A stretch of DNA of 64,000 bases, taken from NCBI GenBank assembly GCA_026004675.1, contig BPJP01000014.1, positions 62,001 through 126,000 on the forward strand, written 5' to 3'. The stretch is from Gemmatales bacterium. Lineage in GTDB: Bacteria > Planctomycetota > Planctomycetia > Gemmatales > Gemmataceae. The position numbers and the translations under genes are program-made. Positions 47,393 to 56,412 of this stretch are shown here, piece by piece (within the stretch, counting starts at the first letter, position 1; each line of letters begins with the position of its first letter). The notes beneath the pieces are model-generated. The model did not search any database. It saw only the letters and a list, made by a program, of their open reading frames with translations, and was not told the origin of the DNA.

Positions 47393-49704
47393 AATCCATT
47401 CGCTTTTCGATCCTGCGGTTTCCTGTTGTCTTGCTCGCAGCGGTTTACCTCGCGCTCTTTTCTGCAGCCTCTCCTTGCGTTGCGCAGGAGGTGCGACAAA
47501 CAAAAATCACAGACGTTCGCGTCGGTTTTCCTGGCGGTGCCGACCAACTTGACATGAGCCGCCGATTGCTTTACCGCCCTGGCCAATGGACCCCTGTCTA
47601 CGTCGATATCGAGGTCGGCGATAAAAGCCTCAATCGAGCCAGGCTTACCGTGACGTCGACTGACAGCGATGGCGTCGAAGGTGATTACAGCGTGGTCTTT
47701 TCCGCGGTACAGCGCGAATCGCTCACTGTTCTCGCTTACGCCCGACCAAGCGGCAACTCCACCAACGTGACTATCACCATCACTAGTCCGGATGAAACCG
47801 TCAAGAAATCAGTCTATATCTCGGGACTGCATACCCTGGATGATTATCTCTTCCTGTTTCTGGATCATTCGCTGCCCGGTTTTCGCCAGGCGCTGCAAAA
47901 GCAGCAGAGCATTCGCGTTGGAGAGGGAGAGGGGATCGTTGCTTTGTCGATGACACAGGCATCCACTGCCTGGTTGCAGAGTGCTTCCACTCTCCCCGAC
48001 GAGTGGTTCGCATATGAAGCTGTGGACCTGATGGTATTGCTAACGTCGAATCCCGACTTCGTCAAAGACTTGATCAACCCTGCGAGAAAAAAACAGCAGC
48101 AGGCCATTTCGGACTGGGTGCGGCGCGGGGGCCGGCTGGTTTTTTCGACCGGACTCAACCACGACCTGGCTGCCGCTTTATTGGCATTGCTCTTCCCCGA
48201 CGCCACCGTCGATATCGGCACGGGCACTCATCAATTCCAAACTCTCGACGGCGTTTCTCGCTGGGTCAATACCTTGAACGACTTCTCCCTGCCGGGAAAC
48301 AAGCCCATCGAAACCGCCAAGTTGAAGATCAATGGGCCGCATGTCGAAATCCTGATCAGCGAAAACAATCGCCCCTTGTTCGTACGCATGCCTTATGGCA
48401 TGGGGCAGGTCCTTATCAGCGCCTTCGACCTGGATCGACCTCCACTCAGCAAATGGCAAGACCAAATGCAATTCTGGAGGAAACTTCAGTCGGTTGTCGG
48501 CGTTCCGCTCGAACGAGGTAGCGGGATCAATCGCGTCGACATGGCCAGCAACTTGCGCGACCGACTGGAATTCTTCTCTGATGTCACGAATATTTCGTTT
48601 GGCTGGGTGGCTCTTTTCATTTTTGTCTACATTCTGGTCGTCGGACCGATCGATTATTTGTTTTTGAAAAACGTCGTCAAGCGGCTCGAGCTGACATGGC
48701 TGACGTTTCCGACTGTGGTAGTCGCCGTCAGTGCCGCCGCATTTTTCACAGCTTATTGGCTCAAGGGAGATCAACTCCTAATTAACAAGATCGATCTCGT
48801 CGATATTGCAGTGGACGACGGCAGGTCCTATGGTCAAAGTTGGTTTACGCTTTTCAGCCCGCGGATTCAGAATTACACCATTGGCATCGAACCGTCGTCG
48901 CCCACGTGGACAGAAGAAGGCAAAGAGGCGGACACTTCGGTCGTCGTCAATTGGCTCGGTCGACCCGATTATCATTACGGCGGTCTGGGCAGAAATCGCT
49001 CCCCCAGCCTGTTCCGCCGTTCCTATGTATACGCCAACCATCTCCGCGGGTTGATCGGTGTGCCGATCCAGGTGTGGGACACCAAGTCGTTCACCGCCAG
49101 TTGGGAAGCTCCTTCGGCGCCGGGAAAAATCGAAGGAAAATTTCGAATGGTTCCTGGCCTCGACCTGGTCGAAGGCACCCTCACGAATCGATTGCCCGTC
49201 GACTTCGAATGGGCGGTTTTGGCCTATGGACAAGACAGAAACCAGGCCAACATCTATTCGCTGGGGCCATGGTCGGCAAACGAAACACGCCACGTTGTTC
49301 TGGGGAAGTTGCCGTCAATGAGAATTCTCGACTGGTCCCCTCTGCAAACGGAGGGTGGTTTTGTCGATCCTCGGTGGCGCCACCCGACGGAAGTGGATAC
49401 CGATGATCTAATGAGGCGATTAACTTTTTACAGTTTGTTCAGTGCCGACAAAAAAGAGGCGAATGCTTTGTATCGCTGCCTGGACCGGAGCTGGCGTTTG
49501 CGTTTGCCGGGCCAGATAATTCTGTTCGGCAAACTTCGCCAGCAGGCGGGAGAGGCCGAGACCACCAATCAAGGCGCGGCAACGACGTGCCGGTTATGGC
49601 TTGGAGCGCTTCCGGAGAAAGGAAAACAACGGCCTTTTTTGCCCGGCCGCATGACACAAACAACCTACGTACGCGTTTATTTCCCCGTTCGCCAAAGCGA
49701 ATAA
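47389..49704 (+). CDS. Large exported/membrane protein of unknown function
   Basis: 771 residues from the ATG at 47389, which overlaps the MazG-like stop (ATGA). A signal peptide ends near PCVAQE. A beta-rich extracytoplasmic part follows (YRPGQWTPVYVDIEVGDKS, TVTSTDSDGVEGDYSVVF), a segment with ISDWVRRGGRLVFSTGLNH (GATase-like), then two membrane helices (about residues 402-450: FGWVALFIFVYILVVGPIDY and LTFPTVVVAVSAAAFFTAYW), then a second beta-rich domain. The PIDY-containing membrane motif is seen in conserved hypothetical proteins near ABC transporters. It may be the membrane partner of the ATPase encoded 57 bp downstream, but it does not resemble an ABC permease. Confidence 0.72.
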   Translation: MKSIRFSILRFPVVLLAAVYLALFSAASPCVAQEVRQTKITDVRVGFPGGADQLDMSRRLLYRPGQWTPVYVDIEVGDKSLNRARLTVTSTDSDGVEGDYSVVFSAVQRESLTVLAYARPSGNSTNVTITITSPDETVKKSVYISGLHTLDDYLFLFLDHSLPGFRQALQKQQSIRVGEGEGIVALSMTQASTAWLQSASTLPDEWFAYEAVDLMVLLTSNPDFVKDLINPARKKQQQAISDWVRRGGRLVFSTGLNHDLAAALLALLFPDATVDIGTGTHQFQTLDGVSRWVNTLNDFSLPGNKPIETAKLKINGPHVEILISENNRPLFVRMPYGMGQVLISAFDLDRPPLSKWQDQMQFWRKLQSVVGVPLERGSGINRVDMASNLRDRLEFFSDVTNISFGWVALFIFVYILVVGPIDYLFLKNVVKRLELTWLTFPTVVVAVSAAAFFTAYWLKGDQLLINKIDLVDIAVDDGRSYGQSWFTLFSPRIQNYTIGIEPSSPTWTEEGKEADTSVVVNWLGRPDYHYGGLGRNRSPSLFRRSYVYANHLRGLIGVPIQVWDTKSFTASWEAPSAPGKIEGKFRMVPGLDLVEGTLTNRLPVDFEWAVLAYGQDRNQANIYSLGPWSANETRHVVLGKLPSMRILDWSPLQTEGGFVDPRWRHPTEVDTDDLMRRLTFYSLFSADKKEANALYRCLDRSWRLRLPGQIILFGKLRQQAGEAETTNQGAATTCRLWLGALPEKGKQRPFLPGRMTQTTYVRVYFPVRQSE

Positions 49705-49761
49705 CCCCGAGCCCGCCACCGCCGGAGCTTGGACCGTTTTCATTCGTTTGCTCGTATTGCC

Positions 49762-50697
49762 ATGATCGAAACTCGCGACCTGACGAAAATGTATGGCGAT
49801 TTGTACGCCTTGGATCGTCTCAACCTCAAACTGGAAAAAGGAGACGTCTACGGATTTATCGGCCCCAATGGGGCCGGCAAAACTACCACGATGCGTATCC
49901 TGGCGACCTTGCTCAATCCCACCTGGGGCGAAGCCACCGTCTGCGGATATTCGATCTACAACGGCGCCAAGGAAATTCGCCGTCTCATGGGCTACATGCC
50001 CGACTTCTTCGGCGTCTACGACGACATGAAAGTGATCGAGTACCTGGAGTTCTTTGCGGCGGCTTACCGTATCAAAGGACCGCAGCGGCGAAAAAAATGC
50101 GAACAAGTTCTGGAACTGGTCGACCTCGGCTACAAGCGCGATGCTCTGGTGACCAGCTTGTCGCGAGGCATGACGCAACGCCTCGGCTTGGCGCGAGTGC
50201 TGCTGCACGAACCGCAGGTCCTGCTCCTGGACGAACCAGCCAGCGGCCTCGATCCTCGCGCCCGGATCGAAATCCGCGGCTTGCTCAAGGAACTGCGCAA
50301 CATGGGCAAGACCATTCTCGTTTCCAGTCACATCCTGCCGGAACTCGCAGACATCTGCAACAAGATCGGCATCATCGAAAAGGGCAAACTTCTCTTCAAC
50401 GGCGATGTCCAGTCCGCTATCCGCCAGGTTCAGCAAAACACCATCATGAGCGTCCGCGCTGGCGGCGGCCAGAATTTTCTCGTCAAGGAGCTTTTGGAAA
50501 AACACGAAAACGTTCTCAGTGTGGATTACATCGAGGACGAGGATCGACTGCGCGTCACCCTCAAAGAGGGAATCGAAGACGGTTCCTTCATCGCGGATAT
50601 CATGGTGCAGAACGGCTACAAAGTCGCCATGCTGACTGCCGAAGAGGTCGACCTGGAAGACGTTTTCATGGGTATCACTAAGGGAATCACAAACTGA
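49762..50697 (+). CDS. ABC transporter ATP-binding protein
   Basis: 311 residues from the ATG at 49762; the frame is open 11 codons earlier without support. Walker A GPNGAGKT (residues 34-41), signature LSRGMTQRLGLAR, Walker B VLLLDEPASGLDP and the switch histidine in SSHILPE are all intact. The C-terminal 80 residues are the accessory domain of the CcmA/NatA type, as in exporters or multidrug/polysaccharide systems. No permease gene follows in the window. The flanking genes are the large membrane protein and a lipoprotein on the same strand, so it may energise an unusual assembly including those proteins. Confidence 0.9.
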   Translation: MIETRDLTKMYGDLYALDRLNLKLEKGDVYGFIGPNGAGKTTTMRILATLLNPTWGEATVCGYSIYNGAKEIRRLMGYMPDFFGVYDDMKVIEYLEFFAAAYRIKGPQRRKKCEQVLELVDLGYKRDALVTSLSRGMTQRLGLARVLLHEPQVLLLDEPASGLDPRARIEIRGLLKELRNMGKTILVSSHILPELADICNKIGIIEKGKLLFNGDVQSAIRQVQQNTIMSVRAGGGQNFLVKELLEKHENVLSVDYIEDEDRLRVTLKEGIEDGSFIADIMVQNGYKVAMLTAEEVDLEDVFMGITKGITN

Positions 50698-50905
50698 CAA
50701 CTCATCGATGCGACGCCTGCTTGCTCATGGCTATAAACTGCCGGGGCGACTGGTGCGGATCAGGCAGCCAACATTCTGCCACAGCCTGCTGCAACTCGCT
50801 GGTTCGACCCCATCCAGCAAGGGTGGTGGGAATCGCTGTTGCGTCGTCGGGACCTCTGGCCGACAATACAGCTTGCCCCTCTGCAACTCGCAATGGAGAT
50901 TCATC

Positions 50906-51334
50906 ATGAACCGACTCCTAATGATTCTAGCGACCGCCTTGTTTATCATCGGCTGCGGCTCGAATCCAAAGCCCGAACGCAACAAGACCGCCGATCTCGG
51001 TCTGACCATTGGCGAATCGAACGAGCAAACGCCCGACGACAGGCAGCAATTGTTCGATTTGTGCAAGAAACGTGCAGAGGACGCTTTCGATTTGAAAATC
51101 GTCGAGTTGTCCGAACCAAAGGAAATGAATGCAGGGCGCTACAGCCGGCGGTTTCGCATTCGTTGCCAACGTGTTGGCACCACGCCGAAGGAAGTGACCA
51201 ACGAACAAGGCGTGGTCATCGGCGAAGAGATTCCCCGCCCGATCAACGAAGAAACGGGCACCGCTTTGTACGACGCCAACGGTCGGCTGTATGAGGTGAA
51301 GCTCGATACGTTAAAACGGGTGTGGTACCCATGA
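50906..51334 (+). CDS. Predicted lipoprotein of unknown function
   Basis: 142 residues from the ATG at 50906, fixed by GGAG 7 nt upstream and by the lipobox FIIGC of a lipoprotein signal peptide (MNRLLMILATALFIIGCGSN). The mature chain is hydrophilic (DDRQQLFDLCKKRAEDAF, YSRRFRIRCQRVGTTPKEV). It should be anchored to a membrane facing the periplasm. No domain is recognised. The preceding 208 bp after the ABC ATPase gene hold no clear gene. Its stop overlaps the next start by ATGA. Confidence 0.7.
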   Translation: MNRLLMILATALFIIGCGSNPKPERNKTADLGLTIGESNEQTPDDRQQLFDLCKKRAEDAFDLKIVELSEPKEMNAGRYSRRFRIRCQRVGTTPKEVTNEQGVVIGEEIPRPINEETGTALYDANGRLYEVKLDTLKRVWYP

Positions 51335-51738
51335 ACCGTGCGCTCCGTGAGCAGATTCTGCAACTGTATCGTGAGGTGGATGAGGAAGTAGCCCGGGCTG
51401 GCCCGGTTTGCTTCGCTACGGGCCGCTGTTGCCGATTCAAGGAATGGGGCCACGTCCTTTATTTGAGCAATTTGGAGGCGGATGTTTTGCGCGAAACGGC
51501 TCCTCCGTTCATGGGACCGGTGGCCGACGTATCGTGCCCCTTTCAAAAAGACCGGTTATGCACGGCAAGGGAAGAGCGGCCGCTTGGATGCCGAATCTAT
51601 TTCTGCGACCCGGCCTATCAAGACAAAGCCGCCCAGATTTATGAGAATGCCCTGTCGAAGCTCAAGGAGATCGCCCGGCACCATCAATTGGAATGGCGCT
51701 ATGCGCCGTTGTACACGTTCCTGAACGAGCCTAAATAA
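51331..51738 (+). CDS. YkgJ-like Cys-cluster protein
   Basis: 135 residues from the ATG at 51331, overlapping the lipoprotein stop (ATGA), so translation is coupled. Eight cysteines in the pattern C27, CC at 33-34 (GRCCRFKEWGH), then VSCPFQKDRLC, PLGCRIYFC match the YkgJ family, thought to bind zinc or an iron-sulfur cluster. The function of the family is not established. It ends the plus-strand run and is convergent with bpt, 8 bp apart. Confidence 0.8.
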   Translation: MNRALREQILQLYREVDEEVARAGPVCFATGRCCRFKEWGHVLYLSNLEADVLRETAPPFMGPVADVSCPFQKDRLCTAREERPLGCRIYFCDPAYQDKAAQIYENALSKLKEIARHHQLEWRYAPLYTFLNEPK

Positions 51739-51746
51739 TTGAGCCA

Positions 51747-52460
51747 TTATGTGCGAAAGGTCCGCCAGACGCCGTCCGACCCCAGGACCTCGTTCGGCGT
51801 GAAGGTCGCCTTGTATTGCATGGATGGGCAGCCTGCTACGTAATAGCCAAGGTAGAGGTGAGGCAAGCGAAGTTGGGCGGCCCGGTCCAGCAAACAAAGG
51901 ATGTTCCACGTTCCCAGCGAGCGTTTTCGCAAAGACGGGTCATAGAAAAAATAGATCGCCGACAAACCCGCGGACAGGCTGTCAACATAACCGACTCCTA
52001 CGAGTCGTCCGTCATAATAATAACGCCATTCTTCGGTCGGGAACGGATTGAGGACGAACGAGGCAGCGTAACTCTCGGCATCCTTGGCAGGATGCTGGGG
52101 CCAGCCTTTGTGCTCGGCTTGGAAAGCATGATACCGGTCATACAGATCGAGTTTTTCGCGGGTGACGCTCGGCTTGTCGATGGTGAGGGAGACGGCCATC
52201 GTATTCATCTTGCGAACTCGACGGGCGTTGCGGTTGGGTTGGTAGCGATCTACCAGGACGCGAATCGATTCGCATGCCTGGCAGTTTCGACAACGGGGAC
52301 GAAACAGCGAATGGCCGAATCGCCGCCATCCCTGAAGGAGCCTTTCCATGTATTCCTGCCGAGTGAGTTTGGCGACGATATCGTACTCCAATCGCCAATC
52401 CTGATCGGGCAAATAGCCGCACTGGCTCGGCGATGATACGAAACGATATAGTGACTTCAT
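51747..52460 (-). CDS. bpt: Aspartate/glutamate leucyltransferase (Bpt)
   Basis: 237 residues from the ATG at 52460; an upstream ATG 49 codons earlier is rejected because family members start near MKSLYRFVSSPSQCGYLP. Diagnostic features are the CGYLPDQ N-terminus, RRFGHSLFRPRC and the CRNCQACESIR cysteines, and the GNAT-like C-terminal half with VGVGYVDSLSAGLSAIYFFY. It transfers Leu from Leu-tRNA to N-terminal Asp or Glu, marking proteins for ClpS/ClpAP degradation in the N-degron pathway. ClpS is not in the window. It is divergent from the lipase-like gene. Confidence 0.92.
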   Translation of the reverse strand: MKSLYRFVSSPSQCGYLPDQDWRLEYDIVAKLTRQEYMERLLQGWRRFGHSLFRPRCRNCQACESIRVLVDRYQPNRNARRVRKMNTMAVSLTIDKPSVTREKLDLYDRYHAFQAEHKGWPQHPAKDAESYAASFVLNPFPTEEWRYYYDGRLVGVGYVDSLSAGLSAIYFFYDPSLRKRSLGTWNILCLLDRAAQLRLPHLYLGYYVAGCPSMQYKATFTPNEVLGSDGVWRTFRT

Positions 52461-52681
52461 GACTACATTGTCGTAGACCCGCTTCGACCGGGCAATGCGA
52501 ATCCATCGATTCGCCCAGGAACAACTATCGTGTCGCCACGGTGAAGCCTCGGCTTTCGGCGTGGTTGTCTCCAAGCCAACCACCAATCGGTGACAAGGTG
52601 GCGGCAAGATTCCAGGCGACTCTTCTTTGCAGGTCGAAAGAAAAGTAGGCTATACTGTTGTGGCAATGGAAGCGGTCTGAA

Positions 52682-53578
52682 ATGTCTACTGATGATGCCA
52701 AAATCAGGCCGACTGGTGGTGCCGACTCTCGATCGTTTTCCCAGCACGGTTGGCGCCGCCGTCTTTTGCGTGCGGCGGGAATGCTTTTCGTCGTTTATTG
52801 GACGGTATTTGCATTGCTTTTGTTGCTTGAAAACAAGCTCTTGTTCCATCCGGTTCGGGCCAGCGACGATTGGGTCGATCCAACCCTCGTTGGTTTGCCG
52901 GCGGAGGATGTCGCATTCTTCTGCCAGGACGGGACACAAATTCATGCATGGTGGTGTCCCGACGGAGGCGACGCGAGTGCCGGTGCGGTGCTTCATTGCC
53001 ACGGCAACGCGGGCAATCTCAGCCACCGCGTTTATCAAATCAAAGACTGGCAGAAGTTCATTTCGCTACCGGTGCTGATCTTCGATTATCCGGGTTATGG
53101 CAAAAGCGGCGGCAAAGTCGGCGAGGCTGGTTGCTACGCTGCCGCCGAAGCCGCCTTCGATTGGCTGACGACAACCAAAAGGATCGCTGCTGAAAAGATC
53201 ATCCTTTACGGCGATTCGCTCGGCGGCGCCGTAGCCGTCCAACTGGCTCGAACCAGGCCGCATCGAGCATTGGTGTTGAATCGAACATTTACCTCCATTC
53301 CGGATGTGGCACAGCACTTGTACCCCTTCTTTCCGGCGCGCTGGTTTATCCGCAATCGCTTTGACTGTGCGGCCAAGATCGGCGAATGCCATCGGCCGGT
53401 GTTCATCGCCCACGGCGACGCCGACCGACTGGTGCCGTTCGCATTGGGCGAGCAACTCTACGAAAAAGCCAACGAACCGAAGGAATTCTTCGTCATGGCC
53501 GGCGCGGACCATAATGATCCTGTGCCGCCCGAATTCTATGGACACCTGCGCGAATTCTTAGAGAAACACGCGAAATAG
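52682..53578 (+). CDS. Membrane-anchored alpha/beta hydrolase (lipase-like)
   Basis: 298 residues from the ATG at 52682. A single N-terminal membrane helix (LLRAAGMLFVVYWTVFALLLL) follows a short basic cytoplasmic tail. The catalytic set is HGNAGN oxyanion loop, Ser179 in YGDSLGG, Asp248 in HGDADRLVP and His277 in GADHND. It resembles the BEM46/YfhR-type hydrolases anchored in the membrane. The substrate is probably a lipid or ester but cannot be named. It faces the periplasm if the helix is a signal anchor. It is divergent from bpt and followed by the repeat region. Confidence 0.85.
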   Translation: MSTDDAKIRPTGGADSRSFSQHGWRRRLLRAAGMLFVVYWTVFALLLLLENKLLFHPVRASDDWVDPTLVGLPAEDVAFFCQDGTQIHAWWCPDGGDASAGAVLHCHGNAGNLSHRVYQIKDWQKFISLPVLIFDYPGYGKSGGKVGEAGCYAAAEAAFDWLTTTKRIAAEKIILYGDSLGGAVAVQLARTRPHRALVLNRTFTSIPDVAQHLYPFFPARWFIRNRFDCAAKIGECHRPVFIAHGDADRLVPFALGEQLYEKANEPKEFFVMAGADHNDPVPPEFYGHLREFLEKHAK

Positions 53579-53946
53579 GTGATTCGCTATCGCTGGTTGC
53601 GAGATTCCAGACGTTAGGGCGATTGCCTTGACCAACGCCAACCGCACATGTTCTCGACCTTCGAAGTGATGAACGGGAACGGAGCTGCCAGCGATTGAGA
53701 AATTTTGAGAGAGTTCACTTGCCCATCGCTTGGTGTTCGCTGGTCCAAAACGGGCGCGATGGGCATTTTCGGGGACGAATCTCGCTATCTTTCCCAAACT
53801 ACCAACTCCACCGTCAACTAACGGTGATTCCAGCGAGCGTCACGGCGTCAGCGTGACGAGCGGACCGTCAACTAACGGTGATTCCAGCGAGCGTCGCGGT
53901 GTCAGCGCGACGAGCGGACCGTCAACAAACGGCATATGTGTGCCGA
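53579..53946. other. Gene-poor stretch with hairpin repeats
   Basis: 368 bp between the hydrolase and ispG. It holds the 54-bp repeat array at 53811-53932. A minus-strand frame at 53558-53797 reads partly like a protein (SSVPVHHFEGREHVRLALVK) but overlaps the hydrolase end and lacks a recognised family, so it may be a remnant or chance. Confidence 0.45.
53811..53932 (+). repeat. Tandem 54-bp repeat with covarying hairpins (2.3 copies)
   Basis: Copies at 53811-53864, 53865-53918 and a partial at 53919-53932. Each full copy begins with CCGTCAACTAACGG, a small hairpin, and contains a second palindrome: CGTCACG/CGTGACG in copy 1, CGTCGCG/CGCGACG in copy 2, with the same 7-nt loop frame. The changes in the two arms compensate each other, so the paired structure is being kept. 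This resembles REP-like elements or transcript-end hairpins. Confidence 0.85.
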
Positions 53947-55080
53947 TTACGAGACCAGAGGCAAGGATGTTTTGCCGGATGGGGTTTTCGGGAGGTCGGC
54001 AGCTTCTGCTTCCCAGCGGTCGATTTCCTCGAGGAGGGCATCGACCATTTCGGATTCCTGGACGTGGCGGACGATTTCGCCGCGACGAAAGATGACGCCT
54101 TTGCCGTTGCCGGCGGCGATGCCGATATCGGCTTCACGTGCCTCGGCCTGGTCCATTGACAACGCAGCCAAGCACACTGACTTTGACCGCGGTTTTTCTG
54201 CCTTCGAGTCTTTTCTCAAGTTCGGCGACGATTTTTTCCAGGTCGATGGCTAGCCGGCCGCAGGTCGGGCACGCGATCAATTCGGGCTTTCGCACCCGGC
54301 GTTGCGTCGCCTGGAGGATGTCGAAAGCAGCTGAGATCTCCGGTACAGGGTCGCCAAGGAGGCTTACGCGGATGGTGTCGCCGATCCCGTCGAGAAGCAA
54401 GGCTCCCAGACCGCAGGCGGACTTGGTGATGGCAATAAGGAGGTTTGCCGGCTTCGGTGATGCCAATATGCGTCGGGTAATTGGCCTGCCGGGCATATAG
54501 CCGATAGGCTTCGACAGCAGTGTAGACATCGCTCGACTTCAAAGATACGATGAGGGTTGCGATATCCTTCCGACTCGGCGATCTCGATATAGCGAAGAGC
54601 GCTTTCGACCATTGCGGGCGGGCAGGGGAAGCCGTACTTCTCGACCAACTCACGTTCGAGGCTGCCGGCATTGACGCCGATCCGCATCGGCACTCCTTTG
54701 TCTTTGCATTTGCGGATGACTTCGCGATAGCGGTCGTAGCCACCGATGTTCCCTGGATTGATGCGGATTTTGTCGACAGGATGGTCCAGTGCTGCCAGAG
54801 CCATGCGGTAATCGAAATGGATGTCGCAAATCAGCGGCACTTTCATGTGCTTTTTCAGTTCGGACAGGACGGCCGCGTCTCGTGGCTTGGGTACCGTCAC
54901 CCGGATCAATTCGCATCCTGCTTCTTCGAGCCGGCGAATCTCGGCCAGCGTGGCGTCGAAATCGTGGGTGTCCGTGGTCGTCATGGACTGGACCCAAATC
55001 GGATTGTCGCCGCCGACAACCAGGTTACCGACACCCACTTCACGAGTGGCATGTCTGCGAAACGTATGTTGGTACGTCAT
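53947..55080 (-). pseudogene. ispG: (E)-4-hydroxy-3-methylbut-2-enyl-diphosphate synthase, frameshifted
   Basis: Three one-base expansions (54145-54146, 54444-54446, 54554-54556) split the gene; removing them gives one 376-residue frame, close to the usual size. IspG landmarks are QSMTTTDTHDFDATLAEI, CDIHFDYRMAL, RINPGNIGG, KSACGLGALL, DGIGDTIRVSL, and the [4Fe-4S] cysteines in IACPTCGR and LGCVVNGPG. It converts MEcPP to HMBPP in the MEP isoprenoid pathway. The start at 55080 (MTYQHTFRRHATREVGVGN) is preferred over an ATG seven codons earlier. The gene is normally essential where the MEP pathway is used, so a genuine triple frameshift would be surprising. Confidence 0.88.
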
Positions 55081-55287
55081 ACACACTCCGTCGTTTGGCA
55101 AGCGGTCGGCTGCCGTCCTTCACGAAACGATAGGGGCATTTGCCCCGGTCATCCTAATGAGGTTGCCGAGAAAGCGTCAAGATGAACGGAAACTGATAGC
55201 ATTTCGCTTGTTCGCAATCGGCAAACGGCTCGGACGCCCAAGACGAAATGCGACTCCATTAGAGATTGGGACGACAACAGTGTGTGA

Positions 55288-55647
55288 TCAAAGGATGACT
55301 TGCAAGTCGGCCTCTTGCAGCGGTTGTTGAAAGACGCAGCCACAGAACCAATTGCCATCAGGAAGGAGGATTGCCCGCACGACATAGGCTTCAAGGGTAT
55401 AGGACACTCCCCGTTTGTTGCAGCGCAACTTGATGGGAAAGGCCGACGCCTGGCTTGGCCGCATCCCCATGATCAAGCCGATCCCTGTTGTTGAAATATC
55501 GCAAACGACAGCCGGCCACGACGACAGGCCGACAGACACGGTCAATTCGTCGGCGACTTTAATGCCGATCGGATGACGTTCAGCGCCTCGTCGTTCCACA
55601 ACGGGCGGTTTTTTCTTGTTTTCTTTGCGGAACAACCACTTGAACAT
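55288..55647 (-). CDS. PilZ-domain protein
   Basis: 119 residues from the ATG at 55647 (MFKWLFRKENKKKP); an in-frame ATG 44 codons up is less likely. The RxxxR motif appears as ERRGAERHP, and the D/NxSxxG motif as DISTTGIGL, the two c-di-GMP contacts. The basic N-terminal tail may bind membrane or partners. It likely reports c-di-GMP levels, but no target is adjacent. A stand-alone PilZ domain of this length is common in planctomycetes. Confidence 0.82.
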   Translation of the reverse strand: MFKWLFRKENKKKPPVVERRGAERHPIGIKVADELTVSVGLSSWPAVVCDISTTGIGLIMGMRPSQASAFPIKLRCNKRGVSYTLEAYVVRAILLPDGNWFCGCVFQQPLQEADLQVIL

Positions 55648-55908
55648 GGCGAACCAGGAATCCGAGAAAATGCACGGGCGCCAGCACCGGGCAGGCGGAC
55701 CGAACCTTATCCCAAGTCTACCCCATCTCCTTTCAGAATCAACAGCCAGCACCGCCACTCGAAAGTAACACAGTCGCATAAACTAAAATCCAAAATGTGA
55801 CGATGCCTACTTTCTGCCGTGTCTCGAGCGGAGATGGAAATCGAGGTGTTTTTCTTCTAAGCTACTCTTTCGGTTGATTTCTTTATGTTCGCGAATGTGG
55901 AGACCAAC

Positions 55909-56319
55909 ATGCCACGCTTCTTGAATCCGTCCGCCTTATTGGCCCTGGCTGCCCTGACGTTAGTAGCAGCGCCGGCTCACGCCCAAGACAAAAAGAGCCA
56001 TGCTCCCTATGTTCACGTGGTCGTCTTTTACGTCAAAAAAGACGCGCCCAAGGGGACCATCGAGGCGGTCATTGCCGACGCCCACAAGTTGCTCGCCGAC
56101 ATTCCTTCGGTTCGGCTGCTCAAAATCGGCCGGCCTGCCGAGAAATCGACTCCCGAGGTTTCAGTCAAGGATTACCAGGTCGGCTTGCTCTGTCTGTTCG
56201 ACGATTATGCCGGTCTCAAAGCTTACCTCGAACATCCGCAGCACCTGAAATACGTCGCCAAACATAAAGACCACTTCGAAAAGGTGCTGGTCTACGATTT
56301 CATCAACCAGAAGAAATAG
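55909..56319 (+). CDS. Exported Dabb-domain (stress-responsive alpha/beta barrel) protein
   Basis: 136 residues from the ATG at 55909, with GGAG 6 nt upstream; the ATG eight codons earlier would disrupt the signal peptide (MPRFLNPSALLALAALTLVA, cleavage near AHAQ). The mature part is a ferredoxin-like Dabb domain: VHVVVFYVKKDAPKGTIEAV, LLADIPSVRLLKIGRP, YQVGLLCLFDDYAGLKAYL, HPQHLKYVAKHKDHF. It probably dimerises. Substrate or ligand unknown. It is convergent with the DHPS-like gene. Confidence 0.88.
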   Translation: MPRFLNPSALLALAALTLVAAPAHAQDKKSHAPYVHVVVFYVKKDAPKGTIEAVIADAHKLLADIPSVRLLKIGRPAEKSTPEVSVKDYQVGLLCLFDDYAGLKAYLEHPQHLKYVAKHKDHFEKVLVYDFINQKK

Positions 56320-56412
56320 ACGAACGAACGGGCCGGCGAATCGGCAGACGCCTTCGATGGCACTGACCGTTTCGCCGGTTGTTCCTGGATCGGCATTTTA
56401 CCTGGCAATTCA

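Noticed and set aside
50698..50905. Short open frame (RWFDPIQQGWWESLL...) between the ABC ATPase and lipoprotein genes
   Set aside because: It looks partly protein-like but has no start codon or ribosome site and runs into the lipoprotein gene; perhaps a remnant, too weak to call.
53811..53932. Possible CRISPR array
   Set aside because: Units are contiguous with no unique spacers, only 2.3 copies, and no cas genes are near.
53730..54095. Plus-strand frame with an 18-residue repeat (TNGDSSER... units)
   Set aside because: The periodicity comes from the 54-bp DNA repeat, which is a multiple of three; the rest of the frame is antisense to ispG.
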